A DNA stretch of 64,000 nucleotides, taken from contig DATAAZ010000039.1 of the NCBI GenBank assembly GCA_036259875.1, positions 5,566-69,565 on the forward strand. The letters run 5' to 3'. The notes under the pieces were generated by a model. That model was not told the DNA's origin and did not search any database. It saw only the letters and a program-made list of their open reading frames with translations. Source of the DNA: DATAAZ01 sp036259875. Its GTDB lineage: Bacteria; Actinomycetota; Thermoleophilia; Gaiellales; Gaiellaceae. Shown piece after piece: positions 24,041 through 30,997 of this stretch (within the stretch, counting starts at the first letter, position 1; every line of letters starts with the position of its first letter). The translations under genes and the position numbers were made by a program.

Positions 24041-25236
24041 CACGGGTCCGCATCCCACCCACGCTCCGCACCGAGGTTGGCGGGGCGCGGGAGGTCGAGG
24101 CCGCCGGCTCGACGCTGCGCGACGTCCTTGCGGACCTCGCGGCGCGCTTCCCCGCACTCGGCCGCCAGGTGCTCGCCGAGGACGACGGGATCGCCCCGTT
24201 CGTCAACGTCTACGTCGACAACGAGGACGTCCGGACGCTCGCCGGGCTCGACACGCCCGTCCGTGAGGGCTCGACCGTGATCCTCCTCCCCGCAATGGCA
24301 GGCGGCGAGCGGACGTTGACTCCCTCTCTGCTCGGCACGATCGGCGAGACGCCGCTCGTCGAGCTTCCGCGGCTTGCCCCGCACGAGAGCGTCCGCATGT
24401 ACGCCAAGCTCGAGGGGCAGAACCCCACGGGGTCGATCAAGGACCGGGTCGCCCTGGCGATGGTCGAGGCGGCCGAGGAGTCGGGTGAACTCGAGCCGGG
24501 CCGCGAGCTTCTCGAGCCGACCAGCGGCAACACCGGGATCTCGCTCGCCGCGGTCGCGAAGCTCAAGGGGTACCGCCTGACCTGCGTAATGCCGGAGAAC
24601 GCGACGCCCGAGCGCGCTCGGCTCCTTCGGCTTTACGGCGCCGAGGTCGTTTTCTCGCCGGCATCCGAGGGCTCGAACGGCGCCGTGCGCGAAGCGCTTC
24701 GGATCGCCGAGCGCGACGACCGCTACTTCCTCCTGAACCAGTACGCGAACGAGGCGAACCCGCGCGCGCACTACGAAGGAACCGGCGCCGAGATCGCGGA
24801 GGCTCTCTCCCACGTCGACGTGCTCGTCGCGGGTCTCGGCACCGGTGGGACGCTGATGGGCGCGGGCGATCGCCTGCGGGAGTCGTTCCCGGACGTCGTC
24901 GTCGCCGCCGCCGAGCCGCTGCAGGGCGACGTCGTCTACGGCCTACGCTCGCTCGCGGACGGCTATGTGCCGCCGATTCTCGACGTCTCCCGCCTCGACC
25001 GGAAGATCCTGGTCTCGAACGAGGAGTCCGTCCGCGGGATGCGGGCGCTCCTCGAGCGCGAGGGGATCTTCGCGGGGGTCTCGTCCGGCGCCGTCGCGCA
25101 CGTCGCCCGCCGCGTCGCGGCCGAGCTGGACGGCGCGGTCGTGGTCTGCGTCCTCGCGGACGGCGGGTGGAAATACCTCTCGGCCGACTTCTGGACGGCG
25201 GGGACAGGCGCGATGGAGGACCGCCTCTGGTGGTAG
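24037..25236 (+). CDS. cysO-cysM: CysO-CysM fusion: ubiquitin-like sulfur carrier joined to cysteine synthase
   Basis: Residues 1-90 match mycobacterial CysO (MoaD/ThiS fold: RVRIPPTLRTEVGG, FVNVYVDNEDVRTLAGL, ILLPAMAGG). Free CysO ends in Gly-Gly to carry thiocarboxylate; here Gly89-Gly90 (24301-24306) run straight on as ERTLTPSLLGTIGETPLVEL into a complete CysM. The enzyme part has the PLP lysine in NPTGSIKDRVA (Lys135), PTSGNTGISLAA, GTGGTLMGAGDRL and a C-terminal GWKYLSADFW, all typical of O-phosphoserine-using CysM. No stop or frameshift separates them. An in-frame ATG at 24295 (Met87) could start a free CysM. Between the E1-like gene (ATGA overlap) and the JAMM gene, it makes cysteine from thiocarboxylated carrier. 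Cleavage after Gly90 is an inference. Confidence 0.93.
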   Translation: MTRVRIPPTLRTEVGGAREVEAAGSTLRDVLADLAARFPALGRQVLAEDDGIAPFVNVYVDNEDVRTLAGLDTPVREGSTVILLPAMAGGERTLTPSLLGTIGETPLVELPRLAPHESVRMYAKLEGQNPTGSIKDRVALAMVEAAEESGELEPGRELLEPTSGNTGISLAAVAKLKGYRLTCVMPENATPERARLLRLYGAEVVFSPASEGSNGAVREALRIAERDDRYFLLNQYANEANPRAHYEGTGAEIAEALSHVDVLVAGLGTGGTLMGAGDRLRESFPDVVVAAAEPLQGDVVYGLRSLADGYVPPILDVSRLDRKILVSNEESVRGMRALLEREGIFAGVSSGAVAHVARRVAAELDGAVVVCVLADGGWKYLSADFWTAGTGAMEDRLWW

Positions 25237-25607
25237 TCCCCGCGGCGGTGCGCTCGGCACTCGTCGAGCACGCCGAGGCGGAGCGACCCAACGAGGCGTG
25301 CGGCCTCGTCGCTTTCCGGGACGGCGTCGCGGAGCGATACATCCCGGGCCGAAACAGCGCAGAGAGCCCTTACCGCTTCGAGCTCGAGGTGGATCCCCAG
25401 GCGTGGTTCCTCGAGGACGAGGGATACGAGCTCGCGGTATTCCACTCGCACCCGTCCAGCCCGCCGCGCCCGTCGCGGACCGACGTCGAGAACATCGGTC
25501 TCTGGGAAGGACGGCTCTACCTGATCCTCGAGGCGCGCACGGGCAAGCTCGCCGCCTGGCGAATCCGCGACGGCCGCGTCGACGAAGCGCCGCTCGGCGA
25601 GCGCTGA
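25230..25607 (+). CDS. mec: JAMM/MPN+ metallopeptidase, Mec-like
   Basis: Zinc peptidase that in mycobacteria (Mec+) frees cysteine from the CysO-cysteine adduct. The GTG at 25230 overlaps the end of cysO-cysM by 7 nt and gives 125 residues. The full JAMM signature is present: Glu22 in NEACGLV, and His72, His74, Ser82 and Asp85 in FHSHPSSPPRPSRTD, matching HxHx7Sx2D. Size and compact form match bacterial Mec. Here it could have two jobs: release of cysteine from CysO-Cys, and cutting the CysO-CysM chain after its internal Gly-Gly, as eukaryotic JAMM enzymes cut after ubiquitin. Only the first is established for the family. Confidence 0.93.
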   Translation: MVVPAAVRSALVEHAEAERPNEACGLVAFRDGVAERYIPGRNSAESPYRFELEVDPQAWFLEDEGYELAVFHSHPSSPPRPSRTDVENIGLWEGRLYLILEARTGKLAAWRIRDGRVDEAPLGER

Positions 25608-25704
25608 TCGTGACCTTCGGCGCGGGCGGCCGGGACACGGCTCCCTGCCTGAGCGGACGATCCCTTCAACGCCGTCGGGGCCGGTGACGACCGCGACGGC
25701 GGTC

Positions 25705-25723
25705 GGTCTCGCACCGCGAGACC
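25705..25723. terminator. 8-bp hairpin behind sulfur-carrier operon
   Basis: GGTCTCGC and GCGAGACC form a perfect stem with an ACC loop about 100 bp after mec. A pyrimidine-rich stretch follows on the plus strand but not a true T-run. A terminator or stabilising end of the operon transcript is the simplest reading. Confidence 0.45.
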
Positions 25724-25751
25724 TCCTCGTCCCGTGTCAGCTACCCCTCGA

Positions 25752-25796
25752 TCGTTCGACAACGAACGAGCGGCTCGCCGCGGAGCCGCTCGTTCG
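25752..25796 (+). promoter_or_regulatory. 14-bp hairpin with competing upstream arm (attenuator-like)
   Basis: CGAACGAGCGGCTC (25763-25776) pairs perfectly with GAGCCGCTCGTTCG (25783-25796) around GCCGCG. A third segment, TCGTTCG (25752-25758), can pair instead with CGAACGA (25763-25769), which would break the large stem. Mutually exclusive stems of this kind occur in attenuators, but no T-run follows, so the arrangement may simply be a strong terminator for the operon before it. It lies 112 bp before the pterin dehydratase. Confidence 0.45.
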
Positions 25797-25907
25797 GTCG
25801 GTCGACGCCGGATGGTCCCGGCTGCGATCGGGCGGGATGCACCCGGAGCACCCGTGCATACGGGCGTGGGCTGCGGCTGGATTGCCCGCGCGCGAGCGCC
25901 CATACTG

Positions 25908-26168
25908 GTGGCCGTGGAAGAGCGCTACCCCGAGGGGTGGAACGACGTTCGCGGCGCCCTCCAGCGCGGCTACCGGTTCAAGGACTTCCGCGAGGCGATC
26001 GCCTTCGTGAACCGCCTCGCCGACGCGGCCGAGGAGGCGAACCACCACCCGGACGTAACGGTGAGCTGGAACGCCGTCACCGTCCGCTGGTGGACGCACA
26101 CGAAGCGGGCGATCACGGATCGGGACGTCGCGATGGCGCGGCGCACCGACGAGTTGGCCGCCTCGTAG
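25908..26168 (+). CDS. 4a-hydroxytetrahydrobiopterin dehydratase (PCD/PhhB)
   Basis: Dehydrates 4a-hydroxytetrahydropterin to recycle the cofactor of aromatic amino-acid hydroxylases; related proteins act in other pterin reactions. The family signature is complete: GYRFKDFREAIAFVNRLADA, EEANHHPDVTVSWNAVTV and RWWTHTKRAITDRDVAMAR, with the HHPD and THT histidines of the active site. The GTG at 25908 gives 86 residues, slightly short of the usual 95-100; a GTG at 25914 is a second option, and neither has a clear Shine-Dalgarno. No aromatic hydroxylase gene is near, so the role may lie in another pterin path. Confidence 0.9.
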   Translation: MAVEERYPEGWNDVRGALQRGYRFKDFREAIAFVNRLADAAEEANHHPDVTVSWNAVTVRWWTHTKRAITDRDVAMARRTDELAAS

Positions 26169-26202
26169 GGAACCTTCGGCGACCGGCAATCGTCTCACAG
26201 GC

Positions 26203-26589
26203 ATGAGGCTCGTCGCGGTCGCGGCCGCTGCGCTCCTCGCCGCTGGGTGCGGTGCGGAGGACGAGCGGCGCTCCGGCGAAGCCGCGGCTCCGCCCCCCGC
26301 GCCGCGCGCTCCGCTCTCGGTCGAGCAGGCGCTCGCTTCGTCCAGTGCCCAGCCGGTTCTCGTCGAGGGCGCACTACTGCTCGAGGGAAACGTCGCCCGT
26401 CTCTGTTCCGGGTTCGCCGAGTCGCACCCCCCGCAGTGCATGGAGCCGTCCCTCGTCCTCGAAGGGCTCGTCTTCGCGGCGGTCGAGGGCCTGCTCCGCC
26501 GCGAAGGTGACGTCCGGTGGAGCGACGAGCCGTTCCGCGTCCGCGGGACGCGCGAAGCGACGACGCTCACCGTGCTCGCGACGGAGTAA
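26203..26589 (+). CDS. Small lipoprotein of unknown function
   Basis: 128 residues opening MRLVAVAAAALLAAGCG, a lipoprotein signal with lipobox LAAGC (Cys16). A Pro/Ala/Arg spacer precedes a small domain: PVLVEGALLLEGNVARLCSG, then a pair of Cys (in RLCSG and PQCME) that likely forms a disulfide, and VLATE at the end. The 'VLVEGALL..G....LC......PQC..P.L' layout resembles OB-like or NfeD-like small outer domains, but I cannot name a family. It follows the pterin dehydratase by 34 bp and may share its transcript. No regulation is visible. Confidence 0.78.
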   Translation: MRLVAVAAAALLAAGCGAEDERRSGEAAAPPPAPRAPLSVEQALASSSAQPVLVEGALLLEGNVARLCSGFAESHPPQCMEPSLVLEGLVFAAVEGLLRREGDVRWSDEPFRVRGTREATTLTVLATE

Positions 26590-26613
26590 CCACGTACCCC
26601 GTCTCTTCCGTGC

Positions 26614-26757
26614 TGTTGCGAAGGGCCGGCCAACGGCGCGAGCTGGTACGTCTCGGGCGCGCCGCATCCCCGCTGGGACAACGACCAGCTGCACTCGCTT
26701 CACCGTGTCCGCGGCTCGGACGTCGAGGTAGTCGACACCTCGCGGCTTCGGAAACGG
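26614..26757 (+). pseudogene. C-terminal remnant of a secreted protein
   Basis: Between the lipoprotein and the Gfo/Idh gene the plus strand reads NGASWYVSGAPHPRWDNDQL followed by HSLHRVRGSDVEVVDTS with no start codon or upstream domain. That is the ending of a class of secreted soil-bacterial proteins, which I recall as ADNGxxWyxSGapDpRW...L..v.GsdFEVVDtS. Conservation over about 40 residues without the rest of the gene indicates a leftover of a deleted gene. The frame has no nearby stop because it runs into the antisense of the next gene. The identification rests on recalled family pattern. Confidence 0.5.
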
Positions 26758-27768
26758 CTAGGAGCTTTGCGGGATCGCCGCCGCCCAGCGCCTATCGCCG
26801 GGGTCGACAGGACGCCCCTCCCGCGCCGAGCGGAAGAGCGCCTCGAGCGTACGCGCCTGCCCGAGTGCATCGTCGCGGCCGAGAAGTGGCTCCGCGCGGC
26901 CCGCGACGGCGGCGGCGAAGTTCTCGAGCTCGAGCCGGTACGCGTTCGCGTCGGGGATCTCGATTCGCTCGGGTCCCGAGCCCCGCTCGAGAACGACGTC
27001 GCCGCCCCAGTCCCACCGCCAGGGAGCCTCGAGCGCCAACGTCCCTTCCTCGCCGATCGCCTCCAGCCGCTGGCGCCTCGGCGCGAGGAACGACGCCTCG
27101 AACTGCGCCACGACGTCCCCGGCAAACCGAAGCGTCCCGTGGAAAGCGACGTCGACGCCGGTCTCGCCCCATGTCGCGTCCCCGTAGACGAGCTCCGGCT
27201 CGCCCGCGAGGAGCCGCGCCCCGCTCACGCAGTAGCACCCGACGTCCATCAGCGCGCCGCCGTCCAGTTCGCGCAGCATCCGCACGTTCGCGCGGTCGGC
27301 GAGGCGAAACGAGAACACGGCATGGATCGCGCGCAGGCGGCCGATCGACCCGCCGCGGACGAGCTCCGCGGCCCGCGCCATCTGTGGGTGGTGGCGATAC
27401 ATGAATGCCTCCGCGAGAAGGAGCCCTCGCCTCGTCGCCGTCTCGAACGCGGCCGCGACCTCGTCGGCGCGCGACGAGAGCGGCTTCTCGCAGAGGACGT
27501 GTTTGCCCGCTTCGAGCGCTCGAACCGACCACGGGACGTGGAGCGAGTTCGGAAGCGGGTTGTACACCGCGTCGACCTCCGGGTCGGCCAGGAGCTCGTC
27601 GTAGCTCCCGTGCGCGCGCCCGAGCCCGTGGTCGCGCGCGTACGCCTCGGCCCGCGCGCGCTCGCGGCTCGCGACCGCGACGACATCGACCGCATCGGTC
27701 GCCGCGGCACCGGCGAGAATCTTGCGATTGATGCGCGCCGTCGACAGGAGACCGAGGCGTAGGGTCAT
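26758..27768 (-). CDS. Gfo/Idh/MocA-family oxidoreductase
   Basis: NAD(P)-dependent oxidoreductase on a sugar or cyclitol. The N-terminal Rossmann fold starts LRLGLLSTARINRKILAGAA; the family's VYNPLPNSLH and HVLCEKPLSS (EKP lysine) are present, as is the C-terminal alpha/beta domain with GGALMDVGCYCVSGARLLAG, whose D/G..C stands where many members have DxGxH. The length of 336 residues is normal. The ATG overlaps the xylulokinase stop by 4 nt, so it is the second gene of a two-gene operon; the pair suggests oxidation or interconversion of a pentose or related sugar before or after kinase action. Exact substrate not predictable. Confidence 0.93.
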   Translation of the reverse strand: MTLRLGLLSTARINRKILAGAAATDAVDVVAVASRERARAEAYARDHGLGRAHGSYDELLADPEVDAVYNPLPNSLHVPWSVRALEAGKHVLCEKPLSSRADEVAAAFETATRRGLLLAEAFMYRHHPQMARAAELVRGGSIGRLRAIHAVFSFRLADRANVRMLRELDGGALMDVGCYCVSGARLLAGEPELVYGDATWGETGVDVAFHGTLRFAGDVVAQFEASFLAPRRQRLEAIGEEGTLALEAPWRWDWGGDVVLERGSGPERIEIPDANAYRLELENFAAAVAGRAEPLLGRDDALGQARTLEALFRSAREGRPVDPGDRRWAAAIPQSS

Positions 27769-29195
27769 CGGCCGCGCAGGGCCGGGTAGAGCGCGCGGTA
27801 GCGCTCGTAGCCTTCGTCGTAGACATCGCGCCAGGCGGGCTCGGGCTCGACCGAGTCATGGATCCGAACGCACCGGTCGATCGCCTCTCCGACGCTCGCG
27901 AAGACACCTCCTGCGACTCCGCCGAGGAGCGCCGCGCCGTACGCTGCCCCTTCCTCGACGGCGGTCCGCTCGAGCGGTATCCCGAGAACGGACGCGAGGA
28001 TCCTGAGCCAGAGCTCGCTCCTCGCACCGCCGCCGGATACCCGCCCCACGTCCGGCTCGACGCCCAGCCCGCGAAGGAGCTCGAGCGAGTCGCGGAGCCC
28101 GTACGCGACCCCCTCGAGAACCGCGCGGACGAGGGCGCCGCGGTCGTGGCGCAGCGAGAGGCCGACGAAGGCGCCGCGCGCATCCGGGTCGGCGTGCGGC
28201 GTCCGCTCGCCCGCCAGGTAGGGGAGGAAGGTGAGGCCCTCCGAACCGGGCGCGGACTCGGCCGCCTCGGCCGTGAGCCGGTCGAACGGCTCGCCGGACG
28301 CGAAGGCGTCGCGAAACCAGCGCAGCGACCCGGCCGCCGACAGCATGACGCCCATCGCGTGCCACCCACCCGGGACCGCGTGGCAGAAGGTATGGACGCG
28401 CGCCTCCGGGTCGGCCGCGAATTCGGGGAGCGCAGCGAAGACGACCCCCGACGTCCCAACAACGACGGACACGGGGCCGGGCCGGTCGATGCCGACTCCG
28501 AGTGCACCCGCCGCCTGGTCGCCCGCGCCGGCCGCGACCGCGGCGCCGTTCGCGGCGTGCGCCGACACCTCGGACGACTCGAGCGCGAACGGCAGCCATT
28601 CGGACGGAATGTCCAGGGCGCTCACGACCTCGTCGCTCCAGCGCCGCGCGGCCACGTCGAAGAGGAGCGTCCCCGACGCGTCGGCGACGTCGATCGCGCG
28701 CTCGCCCGTCAACCGGAGCCGAACGTAGTCCTTCGGAAGGAGCACGTGCGCGATCCGGTCGTACACCTCGGGCTCGTGCCGCCGTACCCAGAGCAGCTTC
28801 GGCGCCGTGAACCCGGTGACCGCCCGGTTCCCGGTCAGCCGGATCAAACGCTCGAGCCCGACCCGCTCCTCGATCTCCGCGCATTCGGCGGCCGTTCGCT
28901 GGTCGTTCCAGAGGATCGCTGGGCGAAGCACGCGGTCGTCCGCGTCGAGCGCGACGAGACCGTGCATCTGGCCCGAGAGGCCGATCCCCGCGACGTCGTC
29001 CACGTCGAGACGAGCGAGCGCCCGCTCGCTCGCACGCCACCAGTCTTCGGGAGCCTGCTCCGCCCACCCCGACCGCGGCGTCGCGAGGCCGTACTCCTCC
29101 TCGGCCCTCGCGCGTACGTCGCCGTCCGGCGAGACGCCGACCGCCTTGACGCCCGTCGTCCCGACGTCGAGGCCTACGAGGGTAGGCTCGGGCAC
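27765..29195 (-). CDS. xylB: Xylulokinase-like FGGY sugar kinase
   Basis: Phosphorylates a ketose, most likely D-xylulose, with ATP. The start VGLDVGTTGVKAVGVSPDG is the FGGY phosphate-1 loop; GIGLSGQMHGLVALDADDRV is the XylB signature with the catalytic region, and GVVFAALPEF, GSEGLTFLPYLAGERTPHAD and VSGGGARSELWLRILASVLG (adenosine site) follow in order. At 476 residues it is of typical size. The GTG at 29195 lies next to a head-to-head gene starting at 29197, so its promoter must lie inside that gene. The isomerase gene at 30.0-31.0 kb may supply its substrate. Paralogues use other ketoses, so symbol confidence is moderate. Confidence 0.9.
   Translation of the reverse strand: MPEPTLVGLDVGTTGVKAVGVSPDGDVRARAEEEYGLATPRSGWAEQAPEDWWRASERALARLDVDDVAGIGLSGQMHGLVALDADDRVLRPAILWNDQRTAAECAEIEERVGLERLIRLTGNRAVTGFTAPKLLWVRRHEPEVYDRIAHVLLPKDYVRLRLTGERAIDVADASGTLLFDVAARRWSDEVVSALDIPSEWLPFALESSEVSAHAANGAAVAAGAGDQAAGALGVGIDRPGPVSVVVGTSGVVFAALPEFAADPEARVHTFCHAVPGGWHAMGVMLSAAGSLRWFRDAFASGEPFDRLTAEAAESAPGSEGLTFLPYLAGERTPHADPDARGAFVGLSLRHDRGALVRAVLEGVAYGLRDSLELLRGLGVEPDVGRVSGGGARSELWLRILASVLGIPLERTAVEEGAAYGAALLGGVAGGVFASVGEAIDRCVRIHDSVEPEPAWRDVYDEGYERYRALYPALRGR
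29183..29188 (+). promoter_or_regulatory. Candidate -10 box TAGGCT within start of xylB
   Basis: TAGGCT fits TANNNT and ends 8 nt before the plus-strand GTG at 29197, with no Shine-Dalgarno visible. It would drive a leaderless mRNA from inside the first codons of xylB. Confidence 0.35.
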
Positions 29196-29196
29196 G

Positions 29197-29814
29197 GTGG
29201 AAGTGGACCAGATCGCCGACGGCCTGTGGCGCTGGACGACGCGCCACCCGGAATGGCAGCCCGGCGAGGACTGGCCCGCCGAGGTCGGCTGCCTCTACTA
29301 CGAGGGCCGCGACGCGGTCGTGCTCGTCGATCCGCTCGTCCCAGCCGGCGACGACGAGCGCGAGCGGTTCTGGCGGGCGCTCGACCGGGATCTCGAGCGG
29401 GCGGCACGGCCGCTCGCGGTGCTTCGAACCGTCCACTGGCACCAGCGGAGCATCGACGAGGTGGTGGCGCGCTACCGCGACCGCGGAGCGTCCCTCTGGA
29501 CCCGCGAGAGCGGGGTCGCGGCGCCGGCCGGCATCGAGCCGCACGCGGTCGAGCAAGCCGACGAGACGCTCTTCTGGATCCCCGAGCATCGCGCGCTCGT
29601 CGCCGGGGACGTGCTGCTCGGGACGGATGACGCTCGCGTGCGCCTCTGCCCGGAATCGTGGCTCCCGGACGGCGTCACCCCGGCCGCGCTTCGCCAGGCG
29701 CTCGCGCCGCTCCTCGACCTTCCGATCGAGCGGGTCCTCGTCTCGCACGGCGAGCCCGTGCTCGCGAACGGTCGCGACGCGCTCGCTGCGGCTCTAGAGG
29801 TCGCTTCGACATGA
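29197..29814 (+). CDS. Metallo-beta-lactamase-fold protein with altered zinc motif
   Basis: 205 residues in the metallo-hydrolase fold: GCLYYEGRDAVVLVDPLVP is the first sandwich, VHWHQRSIDEVVARY stands at the place of the HxHxDH zinc motif, HRALVAGDVLLG holds the bridging Asp region, and VLVSHGEPVLANG the last His. The core motif reads HxHxRS, so the second zinc site is altered; the protein may bind one metal or act other than as a standard hydrolase. The GTG at 29197 is one base away from the xylB start on the other strand; a GTG at 29203 is an alternative. Its place between sugar genes suggests a role as lactonase or thioesterase-like hydrolase, unproven. Confidence 0.82.
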   Translation: MEVDQIADGLWRWTTRHPEWQPGEDWPAEVGCLYYEGRDAVVLVDPLVPAGDDERERFWRALDRDLERAARPLAVLRTVHWHQRSIDEVVARYRDRGASLWTRESGVAAPAGIEPHAVEQADETLFWIPEHRALVAGDVLLGTDDARVRLCPESWLPDGVTPAALRQALAPLLDLPIERVLVSHGEPVLANGRDALAAALEVAST

Positions 29815-30007
29815 CTGCCGCGTGTCGACCGGTCACTTCAGAGGACGGCCGCGGAGCCCCTCCGTCCTGACGGTGGACGCCGCCGAGTCGGCGCGTCAGG
29901 CGCCTACATGACGTTCGTCGCGTGTCGACCGGTCAGTTCAAACGGACGGCCGGGCGGAGCCCGTCCGTCCTGACGGTCGGCGCCGCCAAGTCGGCGCCTC
30001 AGGCGCC
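29809..30007 (+). repeat. Tandem pair of a ~85-100-bp dispersed repeat
   Basis: Two imperfect direct copies with a period near 100 bp fill the gap between convergent genes. Shared landmarks are ACATGAC, CGTGTCGACCGGTCA, TTCA, GGACGG, GGAGCCC, CCGTCCTGACGG, GCCGCC, AGTCGGCG and TCAGGCGCC. Each can fold: in copy 2 CGGACGG pairs with CCGTCCG. Copy 1 begins inside the end of the metallo-hydrolase gene and copy 2 runs over the stop codon of the isomerase gene. A third, inverted copy lies at 47503-47577. The repeat carries no open frame and could act as a terminator for both flanking genes. Confidence 0.8.
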
Positions 30008-30997
30008 CAGCGCGGCGTACACGACCTCGTAGGCGCGGACGGCGTCCTTCCGCATCTGGGCCTCGCGGAGCGCGGCGTCGTCGATGCGCCCGGCGATCGA
30101 GTCGATGAAGCGCCACTGGAGAACGCTCCGCCGCACGGCCCCGATCGCGTCCTCCGTGTACGGGTAGAGGTCGAAGCCGAGCCGCTCGCCGTTCTGGCCG
30201 TAGCCGCAGCGGCGAAACTCGACCGCGAGCTCGAGCGTCTCCATGAACCGCGTCGCGCCGACCATCATGTCGTCGTCGAACGTCCCCCACCCCGAGTTCG
30301 CGTGCTGATGGCCCAGGAGCCCTTCGGCCGCAAGCAGGGCCGCGTACTCGGCGAGGTTCTCGCCGTTCATGATCAGGTGCTGCCAATCCATGTTGACCTT
30401 GACGTTCTCGAGGCCCTGGACGCGGAGCTTGTGGATCACATGGAGCGTCATTCCGATGTTCCGCATGTGGATGTTCATCGCGGGCTCGGAGTTTTTGTGC
30501 TCGAGGAAGAGGAGGATCCCCCGCGCGCGGCAGCGCTCGGCCGCCTGTCCGATCCCGTCGAGCAGCCAGTCCCAGCTCTCCCGGTACGGCGTCTGGAACG
30601 GGTAGTTGTAGCCCTCGATCCCCGGCCAGATGATGAAGTGGGCGCCGAGCTCGCCCGCGAAGTCGATCGCCGCGAGCGTGCGCCGGAGCGCCTCCTCCCG
30701 GGTCGCATCGTCAGGCGAGACGAGGCCGCCGCGGCCGAAGCGGTGGTCGAGGTGGAGCCCGGTCGCCATGCAGTAGACGTCGTGGCCGTCGAGCGCGTCG
30801 CGGACCGCGTCGAGGTTCTCCTCGTTCAGCTCCTGCGGGTAGTGAAACTCGTAGCCGTCGATCAGGTCGCCGAGCCCTTCGACGGCGCGGCGCACACGCT
30901 CGACAGGCGTCTCGTTCGCGACCTCGGGCTTGTAGCCGTTCGGGTTGAAGCGAGTCACCATCGACCCGAGCGCCCAGATGCCAAGGCTTGTCTTCAT
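29999..30997 (-). CDS. Xylose-isomerase-like TIM-barrel sugar isomerase
   Basis: Metal-dependent aldose-ketose isomerase or epimerase of the AP-endonuclease-2 superfamily. MKTSLGIWALGSMVTRF opens the barrel; ligands are expected in GILLFLEHKNSEP (Glu), VKVNMDWQHLIM (Asp, His), LLGHQHANSGWG (His) and the late GFDLYP (Asp). Order and 332-residue size suit RhaI/xylose isomerase relatives rather than the short epimerases further right. The ATG at 30997 follows a strong AGGAGG. It overlaps the VOC gene stop by 4 nt. With the nearby xylulokinase it could feed a ketose to phosphorylation; L-rhamnose, L-fucose or xylose are possible substrates. Confidence 0.88.
   Translation of the reverse strand: MKTSLGIWALGSMVTRFNPNGYKPEVANETPVERVRRAVEGLGDLIDGYEFHYPQELNEENLDAVRDALDGHDVYCMATGLHLDHRFGRGGLVSPDDATREEALRRTLAAIDFAGELGAHFIIWPGIEGYNYPFQTPYRESWDWLLDGIGQAAERCRARGILLFLEHKNSEPAMNIHMRNIGMTLHVIHKLRVQGLENVKVNMDWQHLIMNGENLAEYAALLAAEGLLGHQHANSGWGTFDDDMMVGATRFMETLELAVEFRRCGYGQNGERLGFDLYPYTEDAIGAVRRSVLQWRFIDSIAGRIDDAALREAQMRKDAVRAYEVVYAALGA

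Larger units (their letters stand above)
25608..25907. other. 300-bp gap with stacked hairpins, no gene
   Basis: No coding-like frame is seen. The gap holds an 8-bp hairpin at 25705-25723 and a 14-bp hairpin at 25763-25796 with a competing arm upstream, both described separately. The remaining sequence shows nothing that can be supported, apart from a possible CATACT -10 box at 25901-25906. Confidence 0.6.

Noticed and set aside
21824..24157. A 777-codon minus-strand frame that would extend the TPR protein upstream
   Set aside because: Beyond 22822 it is antisense to the rhodanese/E1 gene. The anchor sequence and ATG at 22822 mark the real start.
24295..24297. Separate cysM gene beginning at the internal ATG, with cysO ending before it
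   Set aside because: No stop codon lies between the two domains in frame, so the fused reading is continuous. The ATG stays possible only as a second, internal start.
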